64,000 nucleotides of DNA, from NCBI GenBank assembly GCA_934702375.1, contig CAKUYE010000006.1:1-64000 (forward strand), written 5' to 3'. The notes under the pieces are model-generated. The model searched no databases and had not been told where the DNA came from. It saw only the letters and a program-made list of their open reading frames with translations. This DNA comes from an uncultured Bacillota bacterium (GTDB lineage: Bacteria > Bacillota > Dehalobacteriia > UBA7702). A program made the position numbers and the translations under genes. This document shows, piece after piece, positions 23,300-32,691 of the stretch. The first letter of the stretch is position 1. Each line of letters begins with the position of its first letter.

Positions 23300-26200
23300 A
23301 TGAAAAAACATATTCCTGCGCAGGCGGATCGCATACGGCAGCAGCACAGCCGGCGGCATCGTTGGTATCGTTTGGTGCTGGGCCTTTCCTGTATCGTGGT
23401 CTTTTGTACCGTCTACGCCCTTATTATCCCTGCGCTGACCATGGAAAAGACGCCGATTTGCGGTTTGGAAGAGCACACCCATAATGATGATTGCTACAGC
23501 CTTTCCCTCCGCTATTCCGATTTGGATTGCGCTTTTGCCGTTCACGAACACAGCGATCGCTGTTATGATGAGGATGGAACGCTGATTTGCGGTGAAGCCG
23601 ATACGGTGATCCACTCCCATGACGACCTCTGTTACGATGAAAACGGCGAGCTGATCTGCCCTCTGCCCGAGGTGGAAGAACACCGCCACGACGAGAGCTG
23701 CTATAAAATCACAGAATACAGCTGCGGTGAAAAGGAAAGGGAAGGTCACCTCCACAACGAAGATTGCTATGCTGCCGACGGCACGCTCCTTTGCGACCGG
23801 GAGGAAAGGGAAGGCCATCATCACACCGCTGCCTGCAAAGTCGAAGATAAAGAGTTGATTTGCGATAAGCCGGAAGTGATTTTCCATGAACATACCGCCG
23901 CTTGCTTTGCCGATGGCGATACCTCTACGGCGCCGATTTGCGGTCAGCTTCAAACCCTCCGTCATCAGCATGATGAAAATTGCTTTAAAGACGCCTCCGA
24001 GGAAAAAGTGCTGACCTGCACGATTCCGGAACATCAGCATGACGATGTGCTCTGCTATCCCGCCGCCGATGAATCCGCCGAGGAAATGTATCACTGCGGC
24101 ATGGCTGCCCATAGCCACGACGATGATTGCTACGATGAAAACGGCGAGCTGATTTGCACCGTGCCGGAACATCAGCACGATGCCGCTTGTTTGGAACCGG
24201 CAGCACCGGAGGATGCCAAAGAGAATACTGCAGAAGAAACCAAAGAAAATACAGAAAATAAGGATGGCGGAGAAACCGCCGGCGATGCGAAAGGGGACTC
24301 CGATAAAGAAGAAGCCGCCGCCGATGATGTACGCAGCCTGTGTCTGGCTGATGAAAACGGTACGGAAATCACGGTAAAAGGGCGCTTCCCCGAGGATGTA
24401 ACCCTCTCCGCCCTTGATTACGATAAAGAGGATCTTTACGAGCTGCGCCAGCAACTGCCCTTAAAGGATGAAAAGCTCCTCCTTGCCTGGGATATTTCTC
24501 TGTTGCAGGATGGCAAAGCCTATCAGCCTGCCTCTTCGGTGGAAATCACTCTGAGCAGCGATGCACTGCCCAAGGATACCGAGGAACTTTGCGGCTATGC
24601 TCTGCCCACCTCTGCCGCCGCGTTGTCTAACGCCGAGAGCGAAACCGAAGCTGCCCCCCTGACCCTGACCGCCGATAAAAAGGAAGTCAGCTTCTCCACG
24701 GAAAGCTTCCCTCTCTTCTATTTCACCACTCCGAACCCCGCCCCGGAAAACGACGACGAAATCGTTGGTGAAATGGGCGATAGCAACAGTATGCAAGAGT
24801 TGGCGGAAAGCGGCTACTTTGAATATTGGGAAAAGGTCATGGCCGAATCCAAACAGGCCAAAGCCAATGTCCAAAAAAGCACCGCCAAAGCCGTAACCCA
24901 AGACGGAACTCCCCCCTCGGATCAGCAAGTAGAAAAGCGCGGCGGAGAAGAAAGCAGTGACGGCGTAAAAGTAAGCAAGACCATTAAAGGCACAGAGCTG
25001 GAAAATGTGTTTGATATTGCGTTGCAGGTGCAGACAACACAGAAAATCGAAGAAGTATATGAAGAACCGGACATGGCGGTTGTGATTGTAATGGATATTT
25101 CCAATACGATGACATATGGTTTTGGTAATAAAAATAGCAAGCCATCACGATATGAGGCTGCAATGGGCGCTGCCGAGAATTTCTTAGATAAATTTGCAGC
25201 CAGCAATGACCTGGGCGTCAGCAAAATAGGTTTTGTCGCATTTAATACCGATGCCCATAAAATATTCGACTTTCGGAATTGTACCAACGCAAATCAAGCA
25301 AATACCCTAAAAAATAATATGCGCCAGGGAACAGGGAACATCATTAATGCTGAAAAATATGCAGAATCACATAGTCGGTTTACAAATATTGAAGCCGGGC
25401 TCAAAATGGCTTCGGATATGCTGGCTAAGGTAGATAATAAGAACAAATTTATCGTATTCCTCAGTGATGGTTTTCCTACAACGTATGTTAGCTCTGGATA
25501 TAAGGGATATGATCCTAATTGTTCCTCTGGTACGCCCGGAAACGATGGTGTGTTCCATGACGATGTAAGAAACAAATATTGCTTATATGGTACCAGTTAT
25601 AGCGACAAAGCTGCAATAAAAGCTCGAGCAAAAGCCTCCCAGATGAAAAATCTGGGGATAGATATCTTTTCTATCGGTATAGATGTTGGTGGTCAGACCG
25701 TAAAGCAATATGTAGACCAAACAAATGGTCAAAATTTCGCAGTTGTCGACCGTACTTCCGAAAACTATGAAATTGGAGATGCATCCAGCGCAGATGCCTA
25801 CAAAAATTGGTTACGTAACAGTATTGGTTCCGGCTATTATTATGACAGTACCGACTCTGCCGGATTGAATAGTGCTTTTGAGCAGATTTTTGATACGATC
25901 AAGCAGACAGTCGCTACCGGAGCGGAAGCAAACTGGGTGGCAGAAGACCCGATTCCCATGGTTACCGGCTCCGATGGCTATGTGGAGTTCCTTGGTTTTT
26001 ACGATATCAAATCCAGTTTCCACGGCATGAATGCTCTTATCGGAAGTCATGCTGTCGGAGCGGAAAATACTGCCAGCTTTGGCTCTGACAAGGAGCGCAA
26101 AAACGTAATTCGATGGGATTTGAAAAAATCCGGCTATAGCGAAAAAACGGATGGCTCCGTTACGACCTATACCTACGCATTGAAATATCGGGTGCGATTA

Positions 26201-26830
26201 AAGAATGAAAATTCCGGTTTTGTGGAAAAAAGTGAAGATGCAGGGATTTATCCAACCAATGACCCCACAAGGCTCAGCTATCAGCTGGTGGAATCGAAAG
26301 ATGGCAATACCACGATATCCGATCCGAAAACCATTGACTTTCCCATTCCTTCGGTGCATGGGTATCTGGTAGATTTCAGCTTTAAGAAACAAAGCAATGT
26401 TAATGACAAACCTCTATCCGGCGTTTCCTTCACCTTGTCTCATAATACCGAAAAATGCGGATTTTGCCGAGGAAACGGAACAACTCTGGAACTTAAAGAT
26501 TTTACCGCTTCTTCCGGTAATGATGGCACCGTTGCTTTTTCCAATATCCCCTCGGGGCATACTTACACTTTGACGGAAACCAGTACCCCGCCGGGATATA
26601 AAAAAAATAAAACAACCTATACAGTGAAGGTTGCGTATGACAAGATTTCCGTCACTCCCGGCGATGGCTCGGAATGGAAGGATGTTGTCATCAACTATGC
26701 CGGGTATGAGCTTCCGGCTACCGGTGGTTCCGGTACGAAGCTGTTTACCCTTGGCGGGCTGCTTTTGGTGGCCTTTGCCTTGATTGGCAGATATATTTTG
26801 CGGCGCAGACAGGAAAGGAGGCTGACTTGA
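23300..26830 (+). CDS. LPXTG-anchored pilus tip adhesin with HxH/Cys repeats and VWA domain
   Basis: 1176 residues. A basic N-terminus and a membrane/signal segment (24-46) are followed by a His/Cys-rich region (54-295) with eleven HxH-x(3-4)-C units such as EHTHNDDCY and HSHDDDCY. A Glu/Lys-rich linker follows. A von Willebrand A domain starts near 590 with the MIDAS motif DISNT. A Cna-B/SpaA-like domain lies at about 1020-1115 (TLTETSTPPGY). The sorting signal is LPATG near 1137, with a hydrophobic stretch and a basic tail. The architecture is that of a sortase-incorporated tip adhesin. The HxH/Cys units could bind zinc or form disulfides; this is inferred. ATG 23300 lies behind GGAGGG. Confidence 0.92.
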   Translation: MKKHIPAQADRIRQQHSRRHRWYRLVLGLSCIVVFCTVYALIIPALTMEKTPICGLEEHTHNDDCYSLSLRYSDLDCAFAVHEHSDRCYDEDGTLICGEADTVIHSHDDLCYDENGELICPLPEVEEHRHDESCYKITEYSCGEKEREGHLHNEDCYAADGTLLCDREEREGHHHTAACKVEDKELICDKPEVIFHEHTAACFADGDTSTAPICGQLQTLRHQHDENCFKDASEEKVLTCTIPEHQHDDVLCYPAADESAEEMYHCGMAAHSHDDDCYDENGELICTVPEHQHDAACLEPAAPEDAKENTAEETKENTENKDGGETAGDAKGDSDKEEAAADDVRSLCLADENGTEITVKGRFPEDVTLSALDYDKEDLYELRQQLPLKDEKLLLAWDISLLQDGKAYQPASSVEITLSSDALPKDTEELCGYALPTSAAALSNAESETEAAPLTLTADKKEVSFSTESFPLFYFTTPNPAPENDDEIVGEMGDSNSMQELAESGYFEYWEKVMAESKQAKANVQKSTAKAVTQDGTPPSDQQVEKRGGEESSDGVKVSKTIKGTELENVFDIALQVQTTQKIEEVYEEPDMAVVIVMDISNTMTYGFGNKNSKPSRYEAAMGAAENFLDKFAASNDLGVSKIGFVAFNTDAHKIFDFRNCTNANQANTLKNNMRQGTGNIINAEKYAESHSRFTNIEAGLKMASDMLAKVDNKNKFIVFLSDGFPTTYVSSGYKGYDPNCSSGTPGNDGVFHDDVRNKYCLYGTSYSDKAAIKARAKASQMKNLGIDIFSIGIDVGGQTVKQYVDQTNGQNFAVVDRTSENYEIGDASSADAYKNWLRNSIGSGYYYDSTDSAGLNSAFEQIFDTIKQTVATGAEANWVAEDPIPMVTGSDGYVEFLGFYDIKSSFHGMNALIGSHAVGAENTASFGSDKERKNVIRWDLKKSGYSEKTDGSVTTYTYALKYRVRLKNENSGFVEKSEDAGIYPTNDPTRLSYQLVESKDGNTTISDPKTIDFPIPSVHGYLVDFSFKKQSNVNDKPLSGVSFTLSHNTEKCGFCRGNGTTLELKDFTASSGNDGTVAFSNIPSGHTYTLTETSTPPGYKKNKTTYTVKVAYDKISVTPGDGSEWKDVVINYAGYELPATGGSGTKLFTLGGLLLVAFALIGRYILRRRQERRLT

Positions 26831-26842
26831 CCTCCGCTTCGG

Positions 26843-26900
26843 CGCAATGCCTGCAACGCAATGATATAAATCGCAATGCCTGCAACGCAATGATATAAAT
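26843..26900 (+). repeat. Perfect 29-bp tandem duplication before the major pilin gene
   Basis: Bases 26843-26871 are repeated exactly at 26872-26900. Each unit holds two CGCAATG words, so four occur at 26843, 26857, 26872 and 26886 (spacings 14, 15, 14). Each unit ends ATGATATAAAT, which resembles a -10 box. It lies in the 101-base gap before the major pilin. Confidence 0.9.
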
Positions 26901-26931
26901 ATAGATACAAAAACGAAAGGAATATGATACC

Positions 26932-28605
26932 ATGAAGAAAAAATCTTTACTCGCACTTCTACTGGCTCTGGTAATGGTCTTTACCATGGCCTCCACCGTA
27001 ATGGCTGCTGCCGAAAGCTACAGTATTACCGTAAAGAACACAAATGCTGCGATTTCGATTTCCGGTAATACCTACAATGCGTATAAAATCTTTGATGTAA
27101 CCTATTCCCAAGATAAAGCGCATTTTGCTTATACTGTAGCGAAGGAATTTGAAGGTTTTAGCTATACCGTCGGTGACAAATCTTATAGCGGTGATGCTCT
27201 TGTCAGTTATGTTTCCGATTTGACTAACGACAGCGAAGCTTTAGATGCTTTTGCCAAAGCAGCTCTTAAATATGTAGCGGATAACCATATCGCGGCTGCC
27301 GGAACTGCTACTGTTGGTGCGGATAGCGAAACAGCTACGATTAACGTTCCTTCTGCCGGCTACTATCTCGTTACCGGTACTGCTACTGCGGAAGGTCAAA
27401 CCATCACCGCTGCCTGCGCATTGACCACGACAAAACCCAAAGCCGAAATCGACGTGAAAGCCGATGCACCTTCCATTGATAAAAAGATTGTTGAAGGAAA
27501 AAGTAAAGTTGAAGCAAACACCGCCGGTATCGGTGATACAGTCAGCTATGAAATTACTTCCAAAGTTCCCAATATGAAGGGCTATACAAAGTACTTCTTC
27601 GTAATGGAAGATACTTTGTCCAAAGGTCTTACCTTTAACGATGATGTTGCCGTTAAAATCGGTGATAAAACATTGACAAAAGATACCGATTATACCTTGA
27701 CTACTACCAATAATAGTGACGGTACTACCTTGATCGAGATCGTTTTCAAAAACTTCATTAAATACACTTCCGGAGATGCGATTACTGTAACTTATTCTGC
27801 TATCGTAAATCAGGATGCAGAACTGGATCCCACCGTTGGGAATCCCAATGACGTAAGATTGATCTACTCCAATAATCCCAATGTGGAAGGGAAGGGGACA
27901 GACAAGCCTGCAACCGGCGATGCTACCGGTGAAACTCCCAAATCTATTGTTAAGACCTATGTGACCGGCCTTAAACTTACAAAAGTAGACGGTGACGATA
28001 AAACTTTGACCGGTGCTAAATTTGAGATCAAAGGCGAAGGAATGAAAGTTGTTTTGATCAACAAGACACTCTACAAAGAATCGGCTAACGGTACTTACTA
28101 TATGCTGAAAGACGGTAGCTACACTACGGATGCACCGGTTACCGACAAAGCTGCCGATGGCTATAATGAAGACAAATACGATTCCACTACCACAAAATAC
28201 GAAAAGGTTACTGTAGTTGACAAAACTACTGTTCCGACAGAAATCAACGCCAAGGGTTATGTTGATGCAAATGGTGTTCTCACCTTTGAAGGTCTGGGAG
28301 AAGGTACTTATACGATCACGGAACTTGTTGCCCCCAATGGCTATAATCTGTTAAAAGATCCCATTACGATCACAATTACGGCTAATGCAACTTTGGATGG
28401 CTGCACTTGGACTGTGAAAAATGGTGAAACCGGTTTGACGGCCGGCACCGATCATCTCTTTGCTTTCAATGTCGTAAATAATGCCGGTACCGAGCTGCCC
28501 TCCACCGGTGGTATCGGTACTACCGTTTTCTATGTTCTCGGCAGTGTTTTGGTTCTTGGCGCCATTGTTCTTCTCGTAACCAAACGCCGCATGAAGAGAT
28601 CTTAA
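26932..28605 (+). CDS. Major pilin (SpaA-type, LPXTG)
   Basis: 557 residues. There is a classical signal peptide (1-25, cleavage near VMAAAE). A lysine-containing linker near 165-187 (TKPKAEIDVKADAP) is the likely pilin motif joined by the class C sortase. Two or three Ig-like isopeptide domains follow. The E-box ITELVAPNGYNLL is near 460. The sorting signal is LPSTG at about 522, followed by a membrane segment and KRRMKRS. Polymerisation by the sortase at 28731 would build the shaft. It is separated from the adhesin by a 29-bp tandem repeat and followed by a strong hairpin, which may set its expression level apart from its neighbours. Confidence 0.93.
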   Translation: MKKKSLLALLLALVMVFTMASTVMAAAESYSITVKNTNAAISISGNTYNAYKIFDVTYSQDKAHFAYTVAKEFEGFSYTVGDKSYSGDALVSYVSDLTNDSEALDAFAKAALKYVADNHIAAAGTATVGADSETATINVPSAGYYLVTGTATAEGQTITAACALTTTKPKAEIDVKADAPSIDKKIVEGKSKVEANTAGIGDTVSYEITSKVPNMKGYTKYFFVMEDTLSKGLTFNDDVAVKIGDKTLTKDTDYTLTTTNNSDGTTLIEIVFKNFIKYTSGDAITVTYSAIVNQDAELDPTVGNPNDVRLIYSNNPNVEGKGTDKPATGDATGETPKSIVKTYVTGLKLTKVDGDDKTLTGAKFEIKGEGMKVVLINKTLYKESANGTYYMLKDGSYTTDAPVTDKAADGYNEDKYDSTTTKYEKVTVVDKTTVPTEINAKGYVDANGVLTFEGLGEGTYTITELVAPNGYNLLKDPITITITANATLDGCTWTVKNGETGLTAGTDHLFAFNVVNNAGTELPSTGGIGTTVFYVLGSVLVLGAIVLLVTKRRMKRS

Positions 28606-28626
28606 CCTTTGCCTGAAAATACCTGT

Positions 28627-28648
28627 GCGCGGGGGAATCCCCCCGCGC
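28627..28648 (+). terminator. GC-rich hairpin after the major pilin gene
   Basis: GCGCGGGGG and CCCCCGCGC form a 9-bp all-GC stem with a 4-base loop. No T-run follows directly. It may act as a partial terminator or as a 3' stabiliser that lowers sortase expression relative to pilin. Confidence 0.6.
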
Positions 28649-28730
28649 TGCGGTATTTCTTTCTGTTTCTGCCGAGGCCCCATGTTTTCGGCAAAATCTT
28701 TTAAATTTACAGTATCAAGGAGAATCCCGG

Positions 28731-29576
28731 ATGAAGAATAAAATCACCACCGTTATTTTGATCATTATCCTCCTTGCGGGATTGTCCTTGCTTCTGTATC
28801 CCACGGTGAGTGATTATTGGAATTCTTTCCACGCCACAAGAGCTGTGGCTACCTATGAAAAGGAGGTCGCCGACCTCAACGAAGAAGAATACAACCGTAT
28901 TCTTGCCGATGCCGCCGCCTACAATCAGGCTTTGGCATCGAAGGAGCAGAAGTTTGAACTCTCTGCCGAGGAAAAAGCCAACTACGAAAAACAGCTGGAT
29001 TTCAGCGATACCGGCATGATGGGGTATCTGGAGATTCCTGCCATTCATTGTACTTTGCCCATCTACCATGGCAGCAGCGATGAAGTGCTGCAAATCGCCG
29101 TGGGCCATCTGGAATGGTCCTCCCTCCCGGTGGGCGGCGAGAGCAGTCATTGTGTTCTTTCCGGTCATCGGGGTTTGCCCAGCGCCAAGCTTTTGAGCAA
29201 TCTGGATCGTCTCACCGAAGGCGATACCTTTATGCTGAAGGTGCTGAACGAAACCCTGACCTATGAGGTGGATCAGATCCTTATCGTCCTCCCCGAGGAA
29301 ACCGATGCCCTTCTCATTGAGGATGGCAAAGATCTCTGCACCCTTGTGACCTGCACGCCCTATGGCATCAACACCCACCGCCTGCTGGTCCGGGGGCATC
29401 GCGTTGCCAATACCGAGGATGCCGCCAAGGTCACTGCCGATGCTCTGCGCATCACTCCCCTTTATGTGGTGCCTCTCATTGCAGTGCCGCTGCTTCTCGT
29501 TGCTTTTATTCTTTTATTTGTTACCGATCGTAAGCGAAAATCACGTGGAGGTGAGTCTCGTGAAAGTAAAAAATAG
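28731..29576 (+). CDS. Class C sortase (pilin polymerase)
   Basis: 281 residues with an N-terminal membrane segment (5-25) and a second at the C-terminus (about 240-262), the two-anchor topology of class C sortases. The catalytic histidine is in SGHRG near 145, the cysteine in TLVTCTPYG near 206 and the arginine in HRLLVRG near 217. It joins pilin subunits through lysine isopeptide bonds outside the membrane. Its end overlaps the minor pilin start by 17 bases. Confidence 0.93.
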   Translation: MKNKITTVILIIILLAGLSLLLYPTVSDYWNSFHATRAVATYEKEVADLNEEEYNRILADAAAYNQALASKEQKFELSAEEKANYEKQLDFSDTGMMGYLEIPAIHCTLPIYHGSSDEVLQIAVGHLEWSSLPVGGESSHCVLSGHRGLPSAKLLSNLDRLTEGDTFMLKVLNETLTYEVDQILIVLPEETDALLIEDGKDLCTLVTCTPYGINTHRLLVRGHRVANTEDAAKVTADALRITPLYVVPLIAVPLLLVAFILLFVTDRKRKSRGGESRESKK

Positions 29577-30546
29577 ATATATGCCGGGCATATTTTTGTC
29601 CTTCCTTTTGCTTCTGCTGCTTTGGTCCGCGCCGGTCTTTGCCGCCGGAGCCATTGATACATCCCGCCCGGTAACTCTGACCATTCAATATCAGGAGGCG
29701 GAAAAAGCCGTGAGCGGCGTCCCCTTTGCCCTCTACCGTGTTGCCGATATTTCGCCCTATGGAGAATACACCGTCTGCGACGATTTTAAAAATTACATTC
29801 CCGAGGCTACCTTTGCCGGGGATGACGGCCGGGCATTGGCGGAAACTCTTGCCGGTCAAATTGCCGCCAATAAAATCACCCCTCTGGATGAGGGGACTAC
29901 CGATGCCCAGGGACAACTTCGTTTCCCTGTAAAGCAGAAGGAATTACTCCCGGGGATGTATCTGGCCGTTGCCCAGGTTTTCACCAAGGACAAGGTCAGC
30001 TATACTACCGAACCTTTCTTTGTGGCTCTCCCCGGTGCCGATACCGCCGCCAACGATTGGAATTATGATGTCCTTGCCGTGCCGAAGCATACCGCAGAAC
30101 CGGTTCCCGATGAGCCGGAAAAGACTTCCTTAAAGGTGCTGAAGGTCTGGAAGGATGAGGGCTACGAAAAGCTGCGCCCCACTGCCGTGGTGGTAAAGCT
30201 CTATCAAAACGGTGAGATTTACGGAAAGGAAGTAACGCTTACCGAAGCCAACAACTGGCGCTATACCTGGGAAGATCTTCCGGTGTATGACAGCAACGGC
30301 AAAAAGATCGACTGGAAGCTTACGGAAAATACCATTCGCGGCTATACCGGAAAGGTCGTTTTGGAAAAGGATACCTTTACCGTGACTAATACCATCAATA
30401 AAAACGAAACTCCTCTTTCGGAGCTGCCCGGCTCTTCCAAGCTGCCGCAAACCGGCTTGCTTTGGTGGCCTGTGCCGCTGCTGGCTTTTGCCGGCGTAAT
30501 CTGCCTTCTTTTGGGGCGGATTTTCAAAAGGGGACGCCATGAGTAA
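29560..30546 (+). CDS. Minor (basal) pilin, LPXTG-anchored
   Basis: 328 residues. It starts at GTG 29560 (MKVKNRYM), 6 bases behind GGAGGTG and inside the end of the sortase gene; a longer open frame upstream is only the sortase in another frame. A signal peptide (to about residue 28) is followed by a SpaA-like domain, and a Cna-B domain lies near 190-285 (KVLKVWKDEGYEKLRP). The sorting signal LPQTG is near 296, with a hydrophobic stretch and KRGRHE. Size and position suit a base pilin that links the fibre to the wall. Confidence 0.9.
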   Translation: MKVKNRYMPGIFLSFLLLLLLWSAPVFAAGAIDTSRPVTLTIQYQEAEKAVSGVPFALYRVADISPYGEYTVCDDFKNYIPEATFAGDDGRALAETLAGQIAANKITPLDEGTTDAQGQLRFPVKQKELLPGMYLAVAQVFTKDKVSYTTEPFFVALPGADTAANDWNYDVLAVPKHTAEPVPDEPEKTSLKVLKVWKDEGYEKLRPTAVVVKLYQNGEIYGKEVTLTEANNWRYTWEDLPVYDSNGKKIDWKLTENTIRGYTGKVVLEKDTFTVTNTINKNETPLSELPGSSKLPQTGLLWWPVPLLAFAGVICLLLGRIFKRGRHE

Positions 30547-31150
30547 ACGGGGAATCGGTTTTACCGTTATCGGCGTACTGCTTATCTTTGGCGCTTTGGG
30601 ACTGGCAATTTTCAACTTTTGGAGTGACTACAAAGCCGGCAGCTATGCTGCCGGAGTTTTGGCACAATTGCAAAAGGAAATGCCGGAGCCTGCCGAAAGC
30701 GTTCCGGATTACGTTTTGAATCCCGATATGGAAATGCCGGTCAAAGAGATTGACGGAGTTTGCTATATCGGTACTCTCACCATTCCCGATCTTGAGTTGG
30801 AGCTGCCGGTGATTCGGGATTGGAGCTACCCGGCTTTAAAAAAGGCTCCCTGCCGCTACAGCGGCTCTGTTTATCAAAATCATATGGTCATTGCCGCCCA
30901 CAATTACTCCCGCCATTTCGGCCGTCTGAAACGGTTAAGTTCCGGTGCGGAAGTGATTTTTACCGATATGGACGGCAATGAGTTTCATTACAGCGTTGGC
31001 GGTATCGAAACCCTGCCGCCGAAGGCCATTGAGGAAATGACCGAAAGCGATTGGGATCTTACTCTCTTTACCTGTACCGTTGGGGGCAGGGCAAGAGTGG
31101 CTCTCCGCTGCGACCGCGTTGAAACGGATGCGGTGACGGTAACTCCCTGA
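30539..31150 (+). CDS. Second sortase of the pilus locus
   Basis: 203 residues with one N-terminal membrane segment (8-28) and none at the C-terminus. The catalytic residues are histidine in IAAHNYSRHF near 119, cysteine in LFTCTVGG near 178 and arginine in VALRCDR near 189. The single anchor and small size differ from the class C enzyme upstream. It may attach the finished pilus to the cell wall, as a housekeeping-type sortase does. It overlaps the minor pilin gene by 8 bases. Confidence 0.9.
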   Translation: MSKRGIGFTVIGVLLIFGALGLAIFNFWSDYKAGSYAAGVLAQLQKEMPEPAESVPDYVLNPDMEMPVKEIDGVCYIGTLTIPDLELELPVIRDWSYPALKKAPCRYSGSVYQNHMVIAAHNYSRHFGRLKRLSSGAEVIFTDMDGNEFHYSVGGIETLPPKAIEEMTESDWDLTLFTCTVGGRARVALRCDRVETDAVTVTP

Positions 31151-31167
31151 TATCGGAGGAAAATGCG

Positions 31168-32628
31168 ATGGAAGATCGAGAGTTGAATAAAATTCTGGAG
31201 GCCGTCCATACCTGCGCAAAACCGGAGCCTTTGCCGGAGGAACCCCCTCTGGAAGATTTTCTGTGGGGAGAAAGGCTTTGTCAAGAGGCTGACCCCTCTC
31301 GATACGGGCGTTACCAATGGAATCGTTATCCTCATTATGGTGATGAAAAGCGGTCGCGCTACGATGCCATGCCCTTTTACCCCCGGAAACACGATGGGCG
31401 CCCCCGAACCGTAAAGGAAGATCAGCTGTATGGCCCCAATGAGCATTATGAAAAGCTATGCCAATCGGCTCTCGATATCCTTTCCTCTGTACAGGGCTTG
31501 GGGGATTGCATACTGCTTTTGATCCTGCTGCAGCGCAAAGCCTATCTGGATCAGCTCTTTGGCCAGTGCTTTCAAGGCAGCCGCTATGATGGGAATGTAG
31601 ATCCTAAGCTGCTTATGGAGGATTTCTGGTTTTTCATGATCCGGGAGCTGGTTCGTTCCCGGCGCATGACAATGCGTGAGGACAGCGATGTTCTTTTGGC
31701 GGAGCTTCTGAATATTTTTGATATTCGGGTTGCCGATGGCAAAGCAGACCTCACCATAAATGAGGTGGAAAGCATCTATCTCAACCGCAATTTTGACCTG
31801 GGTTCCGAGAGCTATTATGGCTTTTTTCGGGCCTGGGCCGGTTTTTTACCGGAAAATGTCGAACGGATGGAGCAGGAGTTTATGCCGGAATGGCAAAGAA
31901 CCATGATCTATCTGGGGCATTTCATTGACCGCCACCTTTTTGATAACGTGGCGGAAAACACCTATTGTGAATATGCCGCCGCCATGGTGGATTTGGCACT
32001 GCAGCGCCGAAAAAGCGTTGCCGGCGGCTCTGCCCAAGCAGCTCCGGCGGCGGGATCTTTGATTCGCCCGGCCAAAGATGCAGTTCTCCCCGAAAAAACC
32101 TTTTGGGAAAAGCTGCGGGATTTTGATTGGGGTTGTTTTACGATGATCTTTTTGGCGGCAATCACCGTGATTTTGGAAGGCTGGTTTTTCTTTATCTATT
32201 GCGACTTTAGTTCTAGCGGCTTTTTCGTCATTCCTCTTTCCCTCGGTGCGCTTTTCATGATTTGGTGTCTTATCGACAGTGGTTCGATCCCCGGCCCCGA
32301 GGATGCCGTTCACAATTATTACAAGCGATTCTCTCTGCAAAAAACGTGTGATGAAGCGGTGATGAACCGGATGGCCGAAGCCGTTGCCGAAGAATACCGT
32401 GCCTGCCTGGAAAAAATGAGAAATGCCGATATGGCTCACCTCCCCAAAGCTCTGGTGGAGTCCTTCCCCAAAGGTTCCTTTGGGGCTTATATCGGCAATA
32501 CCGCCAGCAAAAAGTTTCATCGCACCGATTGCAGTTCTCTGCGTTCCTCGGAAAACGCCGTCTGTTTTGACACGAGAGAAGAAGCCCTCGCCGCCGGCTA
32601 CACTCCCTGCGGCCGTTGCAAACCATGA
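31168..32628 (+). CDS. Unrecognised membrane protein with C-terminal Ada-like Cys motif
   Basis: 486 residues. I do not recognise the main part. The first 300 residues are soluble, acidic and helical with no signal peptide. Two membrane segments lie at about 324-369. The C-terminal 40 residues (GNTASKKFHRTDCSSL, then AAGYTPCGRC) match the small Ada-like metal-binding motif found at the end of nucleases and wall proteins in Firmicutes. It follows the second sortase by 17 bases behind ATCGGAGG and ends at a terminator, so it is part of the pilus operon. A role in assembly or surface sensing is inference only. Confidence 0.75.
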   Translation: MEDRELNKILEAVHTCAKPEPLPEEPPLEDFLWGERLCQEADPSRYGRYQWNRYPHYGDEKRSRYDAMPFYPRKHDGRPRTVKEDQLYGPNEHYEKLCQSALDILSSVQGLGDCILLLILLQRKAYLDQLFGQCFQGSRYDGNVDPKLLMEDFWFFMIRELVRSRRMTMREDSDVLLAELLNIFDIRVADGKADLTINEVESIYLNRNFDLGSESYYGFFRAWAGFLPENVERMEQEFMPEWQRTMIYLGHFIDRHLFDNVAENTYCEYAAAMVDLALQRRKSVAGGSAQAAPAAGSLIRPAKDAVLPEKTFWEKLRDFDWGCFTMIFLAAITVILEGWFFFIYCDFSSSGFFVIPLSLGALFMIWCLIDSGSIPGPEDAVHNYYKRFSLQKTCDEAVMNRMAEAVAEEYRACLEKMRNADMAHLPKALVESFPKGSFGAYIGNTASKKFHRTDCSSLRSSENAVCFDTREEALAAGYTPCGRCKP

Positions 32629-32636
32629 AATAAACA

Positions 32637-32668
32637 AAAGGATGCCCCGCTATGGAGCATCCTTTTTT
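32637..32668. terminator. Terminator at the end of the pilus operon
   Basis: AAAAGGATGC and GCATCCTTTT form the stem, with a T-run in both directions. It also ends the convergent LPGTG remnant. Confidence 0.9.
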
Positions 32669-32691
32669 ATGCGGATGTTATTTTCGGATCT

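Noticed and set aside
22044..24454. Long minus-strand open frames opposite the coiled-coil, signal peptidase and adhesin genes
   Set aside because: Antisense to well-supported genes with their own ribosome binding sites; no known motifs.
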